Shown piece after piece: positions 1 through 7,671 of a stretch of 35,422 nt of DNA (the first letter of the stretch is position 1; each line of letters opens with the position of its first letter). Origin of the DNA: Actinomycetota bacterium. GTDB lineage: Bacteria > Actinomycetota > Acidimicrobiia > Acidimicrobiales > Aldehydirespiratoraceae. Both the position numbers and the translations under genes were made by a program. The stretch is from positions 1 to 35,422 of the forward strand of contig JAACCU010000031.1 of assembly GCA_009937405.1 (NCBI GenBank), written 5' to 3'. The notes beneath the pieces were generated by a model. It had not been told where the DNA came from. It saw nothing but the letters and a program-made list of their open reading frames with translations, and did not search any database.

Positions 1-2
1 AT

Positions 3-545
3 CTCGCAGTTGGGGTCACCGCTGAGGCCGTCGTCCATACAGTTCCGGGTTTGGTGGACGCGCTGGTCGGCTATTTCAGCGACCGGGTCGTGATCCATAC
101 CGAGGATGCTGCGTCTGCGGACGCGCAATGGTGTCTCGAGCAGTACTTGGCCAAGGTCGATGACCACGTCGACCTCGGCCTCATTCGCGGTGCCGTTGTC
201 ACATCTGACCTCCATGAACTGTCGCCCCCCAACGGGCTCTTACTTGTCGCCCGTCTCGACGGTCAACCGGTGGGTTGCAGCTGCCTCACGCTGGTGGCGC
301 CCGATGTCGCCAACATCAAATGCATGTGGATCGACCCGTCTGTGCAAGGTCGTGGGCTTGGGCGGCAACTTCTCGAGCGGGTCATCGTCGAGGGGCGTCG
401 GCTTGGTCTTCAACGGTTGCAGATGGAGACGAATGAGGCGCTCACCGAAGTGATCGCGTTGTGCCGAGACGTGGGTTTCGCCGAGGTCGAGCCGTTCAGC
501 GATGAGCCTCATTCTCACTATTGGTTCGCCGTTGACCTCGACTGA
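3..545 (+). CDS. GNAT-family N-acetyltransferase (5' end outside window)
   Basis: This is a GCN5-related N-acetyltransferase that would move an acetyl group from acetyl-CoA to an amine; the substrate is unknown. The acetyl-CoA pyrophosphate-binding loop is visible as QGRGLGRQLL (about residues 99-108 counted from a TTG at 51), preceded by the strand IKCMWIDP and followed by a C-terminal part with LCRDVGFAEVEPF, a common GNAT ending. The reading frame has no stop between the window edge and 51, so the TTG at 51 is only the first possible start in view. The gene may begin upstream, and a fused N-terminal domain cannot be excluded. It is followed after 15 bp by the HAD hydrolase on the same strand, so the two may be cotranscribed. 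The family call is firm; the start is not. Confidence 0.8.
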   Translation, partial: LAVGVTAEAVVHTVPGLVDALVGYFSDRVVIHTEDAASADAQWCLEQYLAKVDDHVDLGLIRGAVVTSDLHELSPPNGLLLVARLDGQPVGCSCLTLVAPDVANIKCMWIDPSVQGRGLGRQLLERVIVEGRRLGLQRLQMETNEALTEVIALCRDVGFAEVEPFSDEPHSHYWFAVDLD

Positions 546-560
546 GGCCATGATCTTCGG

Positions 561-1205
561 ATGATTCCTTCTGCCGTTATCTTCGACTTCGACGGCACCA
601 TCGCCGATACGGAGTGGCCGATCTTTGAGATGGTACGAGCCGCCTATGAGGCGCATGACCTCGAGGTGCATCTCGAGGACTGGGTGCATTCGATCGGCAA
701 GGCCGACAATCGCCCGTTGCACGAGCACCTCGAGGAGCGCCTCGGCCGGCCGCCCGATGCCGACGCGCTCGAGCAGGCCCGTGAGGCGCACGAGCAGGCT
801 CGTTACACGGTCCCGGCTTTGCCCGGCGTTGTCCAGGTGATCGAAGCCGTCGTAGCTGCCGGTCTGCCGTTGGCGGTCGCGAGCAGCTCGCCGATCTCGT
901 GGGTTGACCCTCATCTTGTGCGGCTTGAGCTCCGCCATCACTTCGCCGTGGTCCGTACCCGCGACGATGTCGATCGCGGCAAGCCCCATCCTGACCTCTT
1001 CCTCGCGGCAGCTGCCGCGCTCGAGGTCGACCCGGCCGAGATTCTGGTGATCGAAGATTCAAAGCACGGCTGTTCCGCGGCCAAAGCCGCGGGCATGACC
1101 TGCATCGTGGTCCCTAACCGCATCACCAAGCTTGACGTCCACCCCGACGCAGATCTCGTTCTTGGCTCTCTCCTTGACTTTCCGTTCCCGCACTTTGGCC
1201 TCTGA
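561..1205 (+). CDS. HAD-superfamily hydrolase, beta-phosphoglucomutase/phosphatase-like
   Basis: This 214-residue cytoplasmic protein belongs to HAD subfamily IA (phosphoglycolate phosphatase or beta-phosphoglucomutase-like). Motif I is DFDGT (Asp9 nucleophile, Asp11 acid/base), motif II is the serine run near 108-110 (ASSSP), motif III is Lys141 in GKPHPD, and motif IV is Glu165-Asp166 in VIEDS. An alpha-helical cap lies between motifs I and II (about 16-85). Such enzymes dephosphorylate or isomerise small phosphorylated metabolites; the sequence does not show which substrate. The ATG at 561 begins directly at the hydrophobic strand before motif I, as usual for the family. The gene sits 15 bp after the acetyltransferase and 71 bp before hemB. 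Confidence 0.88.
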   Translation: MIPSAVIFDFDGTIADTEWPIFEMVRAAYEAHDLEVHLEDWVHSIGKADNRPLHEHLEERLGRPPDADALEQAREAHEQARYTVPALPGVVQVIEAVVAAGLPLAVASSSPISWVDPHLVRLELRHHFAVVRTRDDVDRGKPHPDLFLAAAAALEVDPAEILVIEDSKHGCSAAKAAGMTCIVVPNRITKLDVHPDADLVLGSLLDFPFPHFGL

Positions 1206-1276
1206 GCTTCTCTGCCGACAGAGTTTCGCCCTCGTCGTCTTCGTCGTCGCAAAACGGGAGGCGGTAGCCTCGGGGG

Positions 1277-2257
1277 GTGAGGTTTCCGCAGCATCGTCTT
1301 CGTCGCCTTCGTCGTACTCCTGCCCTTCGGCGGATGGTCCGCGAAACACGTCTCCATCCCGATGATCTGATCGCGCCGCTTTTCGTGCGCGAAGGCATCG
1401 ATGAACCACAACCGATTGGATCCTTGCCGGGCCAGATGCAGCACTCGCGTCAGTCGCTGCGCGAAGAGGTTCGCCAACTCAAGGACCTTGGGGTTCCTGC
1501 GGTGATGTTGTTCGGTATTCCGCTGGACAAGGATCACGAGGGGAGCGAGGCGTTCAACCCGGATGGCATTGTTCAGCTTGCGATCCAGGATCTGCGCGAC
1601 GATCACGGTGACGATCTCGTGATCATCCCCGACCTCTGCGTCGACGAGTACACCGACCACGGCCACTGTGGCGTGCTCGATGACCGGGGTCAGCCCGACA
1701 ACGACGCCACCCTCGAGATTTACGAGCAGATCGCTGTCGTCCAGGCCATCGCTGGCGCCGACATTGTTGCTCCGAGCGGGATGATGGACGGTCAAGTCTT
1801 CGCTATTCGCGAAGCCCTCGACGATGCCGGCTTCGACCAGGTTGCGATCCTCGCCTACGCGGCCAAGTACGCCACGGCCCTCTATGGCCCGTTCCGGGAC
1901 GCGGTCGACGTCACCATTATTGGCGGTGGCGACCGGAAGGGCTATCAACAAGATGTCGCCAATGCCCGCGAGGCCATGGAAGAGATCCGCGAGGACATCG
2001 GCGAAGGTGCCGACATTGTCATGGTCAAGCCCGCCATGCCGTACCTCGACGTGATCTCCCGAGCCCGCCAGGAGATCGACATCCCGCTCGCGGCCTATCA
2101 CGTGAGTGGCGAGTACGCGATGGTCCACGCCGCCGCTCAGAACGGTTGGCTCGAACTCGAACCGGTGGCATTCGAACATATTGGTGCCATCAAGCGAGCC
2201 GGCGCCGACCTCATCCTCACCTACTTCTCCCGACTCATCGCCGAAGGATTGCAGTGA
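1277..2257 (+). CDS. hemB: Porphobilinogen synthase (delta-aminolevulinic acid dehydratase)
   Basis: HemB condenses two 5-aminolevulinate molecules to porphobilinogen, the second committed step of tetrapyrrole synthesis, in the cytoplasm. The 326-residue length is normal. The typical N-terminus RLRRTPALRRMVRETRLHP follows a GTG start at 1277. The two substrate-binding lysines are Lys197 (AYAAKYATALYGPF) and Lys251 (MVKPAMPYLD). The metal site reads DLCVDEYTDHGHCG (Cys121, Asp123, Cys131): the middle cysteine of the zinc-type site is Asp, a pattern I associate with actinobacterial enzymes. hemL follows with a 4-bp overlap (GTGA), so the two are translationally coupled and supply heme for the cytochromes encoded downstream. 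A GGGAGG about 15 bp upstream is a distant ribosome-binding site, so the start is likely but not certain. Confidence 0.96.
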   Translation: MRFPQHRLRRLRRTPALRRMVRETRLHPDDLIAPLFVREGIDEPQPIGSLPGQMQHSRQSLREEVRQLKDLGVPAVMLFGIPLDKDHEGSEAFNPDGIVQLAIQDLRDDHGDDLVIIPDLCVDEYTDHGHCGVLDDRGQPDNDATLEIYEQIAVVQAIAGADIVAPSGMMDGQVFAIREALDDAGFDQVAILAYAAKYATALYGPFRDAVDVTIIGGGDRKGYQQDVANAREAMEEIREDIGEGADIVMVKPAMPYLDVISRARQEIDIPLAAYHVSGEYAMVHAAAQNGWLELEPVAFEHIGAIKRAGADLILTYFSRLIAEGLQ

Positions 2258-3513
2258 CCAATACCAACGCCAGCCTTTTTGAGCGCGCTCAGGCTGTTAT
2301 CCCCGGCGGGGTGAACTCGCCAGTTCGAGCCTTCGGCTCAGTTGGGGGCACTCCCTATTTCGTGGCGCGGGCCGAAGGTCCCTTTGTGTTCGACGTTGAG
2401 GGACGCCGCTACATCGACTACGTCCAGAGCTATGGCCCGTCGATTCTCGGGCACGCTCATCCGGCGATCATCAGCGCCATCCAGGACGCGGCGGTCCGTG
2501 GCACGAGCTACGGGGCGCCGACTGAAAACGAAGTCCTCATCGCCGAGGAGATGACCTCCCGGGTTGCGGGAATGGACAAGGTGCGGCTCGTGTCGAGCGG
2601 TACCGAAGCCACGATGTCGGCAATTCGGCTTGCTCGCGGCACCACCGGCCGCGACAAGATCATCAAGTTCGCCGGCAACTATCACGGCCATTCCGACTCG
2701 CTGCTCGTGGCCGGAGGCTCGGGTATCGCCCAGCAGGGTCTTGTCGGGTCCGAGGGCGTGACCGCCGGAGCGGTCGCTGACACCGTGGTTGCCCCCTACA
2801 ACGTTGTGCCTGAGGTCGATGAGGACGTCGCAGTTGTTTGCGTCGAGCCGATCGCCGCCAATATGGGTCTCGTTGCACCAGCGGCTGGCTTTCTCGAAGG
2901 TCTTCGTGACGCGTGCGACGCCGCGGGCGCGTTGCTGATGTTCGATGAGGTCATCACCGGTTTCCGCCTTTGTCGCGGCGGCGCAGCCGAATGGTTCGGC
3001 GTGCAGCCTGATATCTGGTGCTTCGGCAAAGTCATCGGCGGTGGTCTCCCTATGGGAGCCTTCGGCGCCTCGCATGAGATCATGGGCAACCTTGCCCCGC
3101 TCGGCGGCGTCTACCAGGCCGGCACGCTGTCGGGGAACCCGCTGGCAACGGCCGCGGGCCTCGCCGCCATGCAACACTTGACTGTCGAGGCCTATGACCA
3201 ACTCAGCGCCATCGCCACCCGCCTCGCGGACGGCATGCAGGCGGCCTTCGATGCCGCGGGCGTCGCCGCCGTCGTCCCCCGGATTGGTCCGCTCGTCGGG
3301 CTGTTTTTCGGCGCCACAGCCCCAACCGACTTTGATAGTGCCAAGGTGATCTGCGACAACGGGGTCTACGCCAAGTTCTTCCACGGCATGCTCGACCGTG
3401 GCATCACGCTCGCGCCAGGCGCCTACGAAGCAATCTTCCCGTCTTTGGCGCACACCGACGCGGAGATCGAAGAGACCCTCGTCGCTGTCGCCGAGGTCGC
3501 AGCCAGCCTCTGA
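2254..3513 (+). CDS. hemL: Glutamate-1-semialdehyde 2,1-aminomutase
   Basis: HemL converts glutamate-1-semialdehyde to 5-aminolevulinate, the substrate of the adjacent HemB, in the C5 pathway of heme synthesis. It is a fold-type I PLP enzyme of 419 residues, the family's usual length. The N-terminus ERAQAVIPGGVNSPVRAFG, the PLP-ring aspartate in MFDEVITGFR (Asp231), and the Schiff-base Lys259 in WCFGKVIGGGLPMGAFG are all present, as is the SSGTEATMSAIRLAR segment. I chose the GTG at 2254, overlapping the hemB stop, because the homologous N-terminus starts a few residues later. The frame is open further upstream (to 2146), but those residues lie inside hemB. hemA, needed to make the substrate, is not in this window. 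Confidence 0.96.
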   Translation: MTNTNASLFERAQAVIPGGVNSPVRAFGSVGGTPYFVARAEGPFVFDVEGRRYIDYVQSYGPSILGHAHPAIISAIQDAAVRGTSYGAPTENEVLIAEEMTSRVAGMDKVRLVSSGTEATMSAIRLARGTTGRDKIIKFAGNYHGHSDSLLVAGGSGIAQQGLVGSEGVTAGAVADTVVAPYNVVPEVDEDVAVVCVEPIAANMGLVAPAAGFLEGLRDACDAAGALLMFDEVITGFRLCRGGAAEWFGVQPDIWCFGKVIGGGLPMGAFGASHEIMGNLAPLGGVYQAGTLSGNPLATAAGLAAMQHLTVEAYDQLSAIATRLADGMQAAFDAAGVAAVVPRIGPLVGLFFGATAPTDFDSAKVICDNGVYAKFFHGMLDRGITLAPGAYEAIFPSLAHTDAEIEETLVAVAEVAASL

Positions 3514-3649
3514 CCCTCTGTTCTTGGCCAGAACGCGGCTGCTTGGCAACCTTGTGTCGTCGAAGAACCGAAACCCCTTGCGTTCGCGAACCACACTGGG
3601 ACATGTTGGGCACTGATCGCCGAACGCGCACTACGAATAAGGATTGAGC

Positions 3650-4498
3650 ATGAACAACAAGACATTGATTGGTGGAGCACTTGCGGTAGTAGCGGTTCTC
3701 GGAATCGCGGTGTGGTGGTTTGTCTTCAACGGCGATGCGCCGGAGGCAGTGTCGGTCGACGATGCCAACGCTCAACTGGACGCGGATCTTGCCGCCGCCG
3801 CGGATGACGACGGTGCAGCTGATAGCGGTGCGGATGACGGCGGCGCGGATGACGACGGCGGCGCGGATGACGACGGTGCCGCTGATAGCGGTGCGGATGA
3901 CGGCGGCACCGACGCCAGCGCGGCGGCCGGATTCGATGGCGACATCGATGCCGTCTGGGTTATCGATGACGAGATTGGTTCGTTCGACTTCGAGACCGCC
4001 AGCGGCAGCTTTGCCGGCTTCCGGGTCGACGAAGAGCTCACGGTCGGCGCGGTTGTCGCCGTCGGCCGCAGCGGTGGTGTCGCTGGCTCACTCACCATCG
4101 AGGGGGGCGCTCTCACTGCTGCCAACATCACGGTCGACATGAGCACGATCGTCTCCAACGATTCGCGTCGCGAAAGTGCCATTCGTCGAACTGTCGATGC
4201 CAGCAGCTTCCCGACCGCCAGCTTCACGCTGACCCAGCCGGTCGAACTGCCCGCTGGTCTTGGAGACGGCGAGACCGTGACCGTCGACGCCGTTGGCGAT
4301 CTCACCATCGCGGGTACAACCAACGAGGTGACGTTTGCCATTACAGCGCTCGTGCGGGTCGACGGCTTCGGCATCGTCACCGGCTCGGTTGAAATGGTCT
4401 GGGATGACTTCGGCATCACTCCACCGTCAGCACCGGTCGTCGTTTCGATCGCCGATGAGGGTGTTATCGAGTTCCAACTCGTCGTTGCCAAGGGGTAG
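3650..4498 (+). CDS. YceI-family lipocalin-like protein with N-terminal membrane anchor and Asp-rich linker
   Basis: This 282-residue protein has three parts. Residues about 5-24 form a hydrophobic signal or anchor segment (TLIGGALAVVAVLGIAVWWF). Residues about 40-92 are a low-complexity Asp/Gly/Ala/Ser linker built from near-identical repeats. The rest is a YceI domain, recognisable by the FRVDEEL, DMSTIVSNDSRRESAIRR and FPTASFTL segments and a closing DFGI..P motif. YceI proteins form a lipocalin-like barrel that binds isoprenoid or other lipophilic molecules outside the cytoplasm; a quinone-like ligand here is only a guess. The ATG at 3650 is preceded by AAGGA at 6-bp spacing, so I prefer it over the TTG six bases earlier. 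The linker is strikingly acidic and presumably extracytoplasmic. No clear partner gene is adjacent. Confidence 0.85.
   Translation: MNNKTLIGGALAVVAVLGIAVWWFVFNGDAPEAVSVDDANAQLDADLAAAADDDGAADSGADDGGADDDGGADDDGAADSGADDGGTDASAAAGFDGDIDAVWVIDDEIGSFDFETASGSFAGFRVDEELTVGAVVAVGRSGGVAGSLTIEGGALTAANITVDMSTIVSNDSRRESAIRRTVDASSFPTASFTLTQPVELPAGLGDGETVTVDAVGDLTIAGTTNEVTFAITALVRVDGFGIVTGSVEMVWDDFGITPPSAPVVVSIADEGVIEFQLVVAKG
3800..3907 (+). repeat. Imperfect tandem repeat coding the acidic linker of the YceI-like protein
   Basis: Two 45-bp copies (3800-3844 and 3863-3907) differ at a single base in the third codon position of an alanine codon. They are separated by an 18-bp partial copy (3845-3862). The encoded unit reads ADDDGAADSGADDGG. 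Near-identity at DNA level indicates recent duplication or slippage, so linker length is probably variable between strains. Confidence 0.85.
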
Positions 4499-4506
4499 GC
4501 GATCCC

Positions 4507-4527
4507 AGAGCCTGAGGCTCTAGAGCC
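4507..4527 (+). terminator. Possible weak hairpin after the YceI-like gene
   Basis: Just after the stop at 4498, AGAGCC (4507-4512) pairs with GGCTCT (4516-4521) around a TGA loop. The second arm also forms a perfect 12-bp palindrome, GGCTCTAGAGCC (4516-4527), with the next six bases. There is no T-run behind it, so termination is uncertain; an alternative-structure element is equally possible. Confidence 0.3.
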
Positions 4528-4562
4528 GCCGGTCTTGCGCCCGAACGGGCTAGACACATTCG

Positions 4563-4685
4563 ATGGTTCAGGCATCCGCAGGCAACAAGAAGACCGGGCG
4601 GTCACTGCTCGAGCCTCTCGAACGCCGATTCTTCGACAGGGCGACCCTCACGGTTCCGAAGCCGATCATGAGCCAGCGCCGATGA
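4563..4685 (+). CDS. Small 40-residue ORF overlapping the flavoprotein start (possible gene remnant)
   Basis: An ATG at 4563 opens a 40-codon frame whose TGA overlaps the ATG of the flavoprotein gene (ATGA at 4682-4685), the coupling geometry used by real genes throughout this window. The peptide is basic, with LLEPLERRFFDRA near residues 15-27 followed by a VPKPI stretch. This reminds me of the N-terminal start of some CDP-alcohol phosphatidyltransferase-like proteins, so it could be a truncated remnant, a short leader ORF, or chance. No convincing ribosome-binding site is visible upstream. Low confidence that it is expressed. Confidence 0.3.
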   Translation: MVQASAGNKKTGRSLLEPLERRFFDRATLTVPKPIMSQRR

Positions 4686-5872
4686 CGGCCCTCGTCGTCG
4701 GTGGGGGTCCGTCTGGGCTGATGGCCGCAGAGCGGCTCGTGGCTGCGGGTCATCGGGTCACGGTCATCGATCAGCGTCGATCGTTTGGCCGGACGCTTCT
4801 CCTGGCGGGACGAAGTGGCCTCAACCTGACTCACAGTGAGCGGCTCGACGAGTTCCTGGATCGATACGGGCCGGCCCGGTCTCGGCTCGAACCCATGCTT
4901 CGGGCATTTGACCCCGAGTCGCTCCGAGCCTGGGCCGACCACCTTGGCGCCGAGACCTTTGTCGGTTCCAGCGGTCGCGTGTTCCCGATGGTGCAGAAAG
5001 CCACACCGCTTCTGCGGGCGTGGCTTGATCGGCTTACCGAGGCTGGTGTCGAGTTCCGAACCGGCCTGGCATGGACCGGGTTCGTGAACGGCGGTGTGGC
5101 TGTTGTGGCCGGGGACGGATCGGTGCTGGAGCTTCGGGCCGACAGGGTTGTGCTCGCTCTTGGCGGCGGGAGTTGGCCGCGGGTCGGTGGCGACGGCGGC
5201 TGGATAGAGATCCTGAGAGACGCCGGGGTCGAGTGTGTTGATCTCGCCGCAGCGAACGCAGGAGTTCTCGTCGACTGGACCCCCAAGCACCTGGTCGACT
5301 TTGAGGGTGAGCCGTTGAAGAACGTGGCGGTTTCGATCGCCGGCCAAACCATCCGCGGCGAACCCGTGGTCACCCGAGGCGGACTGGAAGGCGGACCCAT
5401 CTACGGACTCGGACCGAAGATACGAGCAGAGCTCAACGAATCGGGCACGGCCGTAGTCCAGATCGATCTCCTCCCCGACATTTCACACAACGGCCTGGGT
5501 ATCCGGCTCGAAACCAAACGCCCCAAAGACAGCGTTTCGACGTACCTGCGGCGGGCCGGGATCAAGCCTGTCGGCATCTCCCTTATGCGCGAGGCCACCG
5601 GCAATCGACTGCCCGACGACCGTGCGGGGATGGCGTTGCTTGCCAAGGCGGTGCCGGTGGCGATCACGGCGATGGCCCCAATAGAGCGAGCGATTTCGAC
5701 CGCGGGCGGCGTTGCCTGGTCAGCGGTCGACGAGTCCCTTCAGCTCACAGCGCGACCCGGCGTCTATGTTGCCGGCGAGATGCTCGACTGGGAAGCACCC
5801 ACGGGCGGCTATCTCCTCCAGGCCTGCTTCAGCACCGGAGCCTGGGCCGGTCGAAGTAACGCTGGGCCCTGA
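4682..5872 (+). CDS. BaiN/TIGR03862-type NAD(P)/FAD-dependent flavoprotein
   Basis: This 396-residue FAD-binding oxidoreductase has the dinucleotide-binding motif GGGPSGLMAAERL right after the start, followed by an acidic-ending second strand (VTVIDQ). Strong family signatures are GRSGLNLTHSE and FVGSSGRVFPMVQKA, with PLLRAWLDRL next, as in the uncharacterised HI0933/BaiN-related flavoproteins (TIGR03862 group). The C-terminal GVYVAGEMLDWEAPTGGYLLQACFSTG-like region closes the FAD site. The physiological substrate is not known for this group. The frame is open upstream to 4535, but those residues lack conservation and the glycine motif begins within six residues of the ATG at 4682, so I take that start. 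The gene is preceded by a small overlapping ORF and followed after 52 bp by a pseudogene. Confidence 0.88.
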   Translation: MTALVVGGGPSGLMAAERLVAAGHRVTVIDQRRSFGRTLLLAGRSGLNLTHSERLDEFLDRYGPARSRLEPMLRAFDPESLRAWADHLGAETFVGSSGRVFPMVQKATPLLRAWLDRLTEAGVEFRTGLAWTGFVNGGVAVVAGDGSVLELRADRVVLALGGGSWPRVGGDGGWIEILRDAGVECVDLAAANAGVLVDWTPKHLVDFEGEPLKNVAVSIAGQTIRGEPVVTRGGLEGGPIYGLGPKIRAELNESGTAVVQIDLLPDISHNGLGIRLETKRPKDSVSTYLRRAGIKPVGISLMREATGNRLPDDRAGMALLAKAVPVAITAMAPIERAISTAGGVAWSAVDESLQLTARPGVYVAGEMLDWEAPTGGYLLQACFSTGAWAGRSNAGP

Positions 5873-5924
5873 CCCCGGTTCGTTCTCCAGCGGTCTTCGT
5901 CGACGGCTGGGTTAGGTTCGCCCG

Positions 5925-6709
5925 ATGGCTACACCTACCTCTCTTGGCCAGCTCGACCCTGCCTTCCTTACGAAGGTGCTAGGTCAACGGGTCGCATCGG
6001 TCGAGTAGCAACGCATCGCTGTGGGAGAGGGGTTCCTTGGGGAACTGGCCCGTCTCACGCTTTCGTTCGGAGACGGCGCCGATGGCCGGGCGACGTTGAT
6101 CGCGAAGATCCCCACAAGCGACAGTGGCCTAAAGCCGATCGGGCTGACGCTCCAACTCTACGAACGAGAGGCCCGCCCCTATACGGGGGTCATCCCGCAA
6201 CTAGAGGTGCGCACGGCTAATGCCCTCTGCAACGAGATGGATGTCGAGGCCAACGGGTTCTGCCTTATTCTTGAAGACATCGTTCCCCGCGGTCGTGGAG
6301 ATGTATGGCGGTCTGCTTGGTGAGGACGTGATCGCTCACATGGCGCACTACATGCCGACGATTTCCCATGCTGACTTCTTGCGGATCGAGGTGCCGCATG
6401 CTCTGCCACGGCAACTTCGATCCGGAGTTTCGTCGGATCCACGAGCACGACCTGCTTCGTCTCTACGTTGACACCATCTCGTCAATGGACGCCGGCTACC
6501 ACGAGTTCGATGACCTCATGTACAGCTATGTCGTCACCCTGAACTTCTGGTTTGCTTTGTGGTGCCATGGTGGAGCGACCAAGGGCGAAACAACCCAACG
6601 CGGCGAAGAGCTCTTCGCCCGTGTCATCGTTCGCGTCGTTGACGCCTACCGTCAGCACGAGGCGTGGGAGCACATTGGCCAACACGAACCGCGCACTCGC
6701 TTCCACTAG
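5925..6709 (+). pseudogene. Decayed phosphotransferase of the ecdysteroid-kinase/APH-like superfamily
   Basis: Recognisable pieces of one kinase-like protein lie in all three frames. From ATG 5925 the first frame reads 27 codons, meets a TAG at 6006, and continues in the same frame with GEGFLGELARLTLSF, LIAKIPTSDSG, REARPYTGVIPQLEVRTANA and FCLILEDI (to about 6320). These match the N-lobe pattern of EcKinase/DUF1679-type phosphotransferases. A second frame carries EMYGGLLGEDVIAHMAHYMP (about 6299-6358). A third carries LCHGNFDPEF, a damaged HGD catalytic loop, and then the helical C-terminus down to a TAG at 6707-6709. The segment that should hold the DN and DW active-site residues after the HGD loop is missing, so there is a deletion besides the stop and two frameshifts. 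The family call is by motif recall; the gene is certainly not intact. Confidence 0.65.
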
Positions 6710-6734
6710 GGAGTGCGGGTTTCGCTCAACGTGA

Positions 6735-7613
6735 CTAGATGTCGACGTGGCCGTCGACGCACGTGACGGCGTCGCCGCCGACCCAGATCTCGCCGTCGGC
6801 TTGATCGATGAACACTCGCCCCGCCCGACCGAGTGCGGTGCCTTGAGCCGCCACATACGGAGCGGTGAGCGTGCCGTCGGCCAGCAGCCATTGGGCGAGC
6901 GCAGCGTTGAGACTGCCGGTGACCGGGTCTTCGCCCGGCCCTCCACCGGCACGGAAGAAGGCGCGCACCTCGATGGCGAACTCGTCGTCACCGTTGTTGT
7001 CAACGGCCCCGGTCTTGGCCAGCCCGGCGACACCGACGGGGCTAGGGCCAACGACGCCGATGTCGTAGCTTTCCACCGCGCTGAAGTCAGGCTCAAGAGC
7101 TAGGACGGCCTCAGCATTGGCAAGGCGGACAGCGATCCAGCCTGGTCCGTTGTCACACCATTGAGCGTCGAGAACTTCGGCACGAGCAATCTGCAGGATC
7201 AGGCAAACCCGGGCGATGTCGGCTTCGTCGGCGGGACCACCGCGGATGAGATCCGGGGCAGCGAACGCGAGCCGTCCATCCGACTGGCGAAGGTTGACGA
7301 GGCCAACCCCGCACTCCTGCACGACGATGCCCTCGGTCGCAGGGACGCCCCCCGCTTCGAGCCAGGCGTGGCAGGTGCCGATGGTCGGGTGGCCGGCGAA
7401 CGGCAGCTCGGACCCGGGCGTGAAGATGCGGACCCGGTAGTCGGCACCAGCCTCTGTCGGTGCGAGGACGAACGTGGTCTCGCTCAGATTCGTCCAATGA
7501 GCGAACTGCTGCATCTGTTCATCGGAGAGATCGTCGGCATCAAACACGACTGCTACCGGATTACCGCGGTACGGAACGGCGGTGAATACATCAACTTGCT
7601 TGAACGGACGCAT
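6735..7613 (-). CDS. PhzF-family isomerase/epimerase
   Basis: This 292-residue protein belongs to the PhzF (diaminopimelate-epimerase fold) family, whose phenazine member isomerises trans-2,3-dihydro-3-hydroxyanthranilate. Most members, such as this one without other phenazine genes nearby, have unknown substrates. The N-terminus QVDVFTAVPYRGNPVAVV, the catalytic Glu45 in NLSETTFV, ELPFAGHPTIGT at about 69-80 and GEDPVTGSLNAALAQWLL in the second half are all diagnostic. The length is normal for the family. It begins at an ATG complementary to 7611-7613 and lies 58 bp downstream of pgi on the same strand. It converges on the phosphotransferase pseudogene with a 25-bp gap. No strong ribosome-binding site is visible. 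Confidence 0.9.
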   Translation of the reverse strand: MRPFKQVDVFTAVPYRGNPVAVVFDADDLSDEQMQQFAHWTNLSETTFVLAPTEAGADYRVRIFTPGSELPFAGHPTIGTCHAWLEAGGVPATEGIVVQECGVGLVNLRQSDGRLAFAAPDLIRGGPADEADIARVCLILQIARAEVLDAQWCDNGPGWIAVRLANAEAVLALEPDFSAVESYDIGVVGPSPVGVAGLAKTGAVDNNGDDEFAIEVRAFFRAGGGPGEDPVTGSLNAALAQWLLADGTLTAPYVAAQGTALGRAGRVFIDQADGEIWVGGDAVTCVDGHVDI

Positions 7614-7671
7614 CCGCGAACCGTACTAAGGCACGCGTGAACAGAGAAGATGCTGCGGTGCAGGGCCCCCG

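Noticed and set aside
938-2179. Long - strand frame (413 codons) antisense to the HAD and hemB genes
   Set aside because: It mirrors two firmly identified genes, and its protein has no recognisable motif; long antisense frames are expected at this GC content.
3582-3591. GTTCGCGAAC palindrome before the YceI-like gene as an SOS (LexA) box
   Set aside because: The half-site order is inverted relative to actinobacterial LexA boxes (GAAC..GTTC), and a 10-bp palindrome can occur by chance.
2338-3594. 418-codon - strand frame over hemL
   Set aside because: Shadow of hemL, whose + strand motifs are unambiguous.
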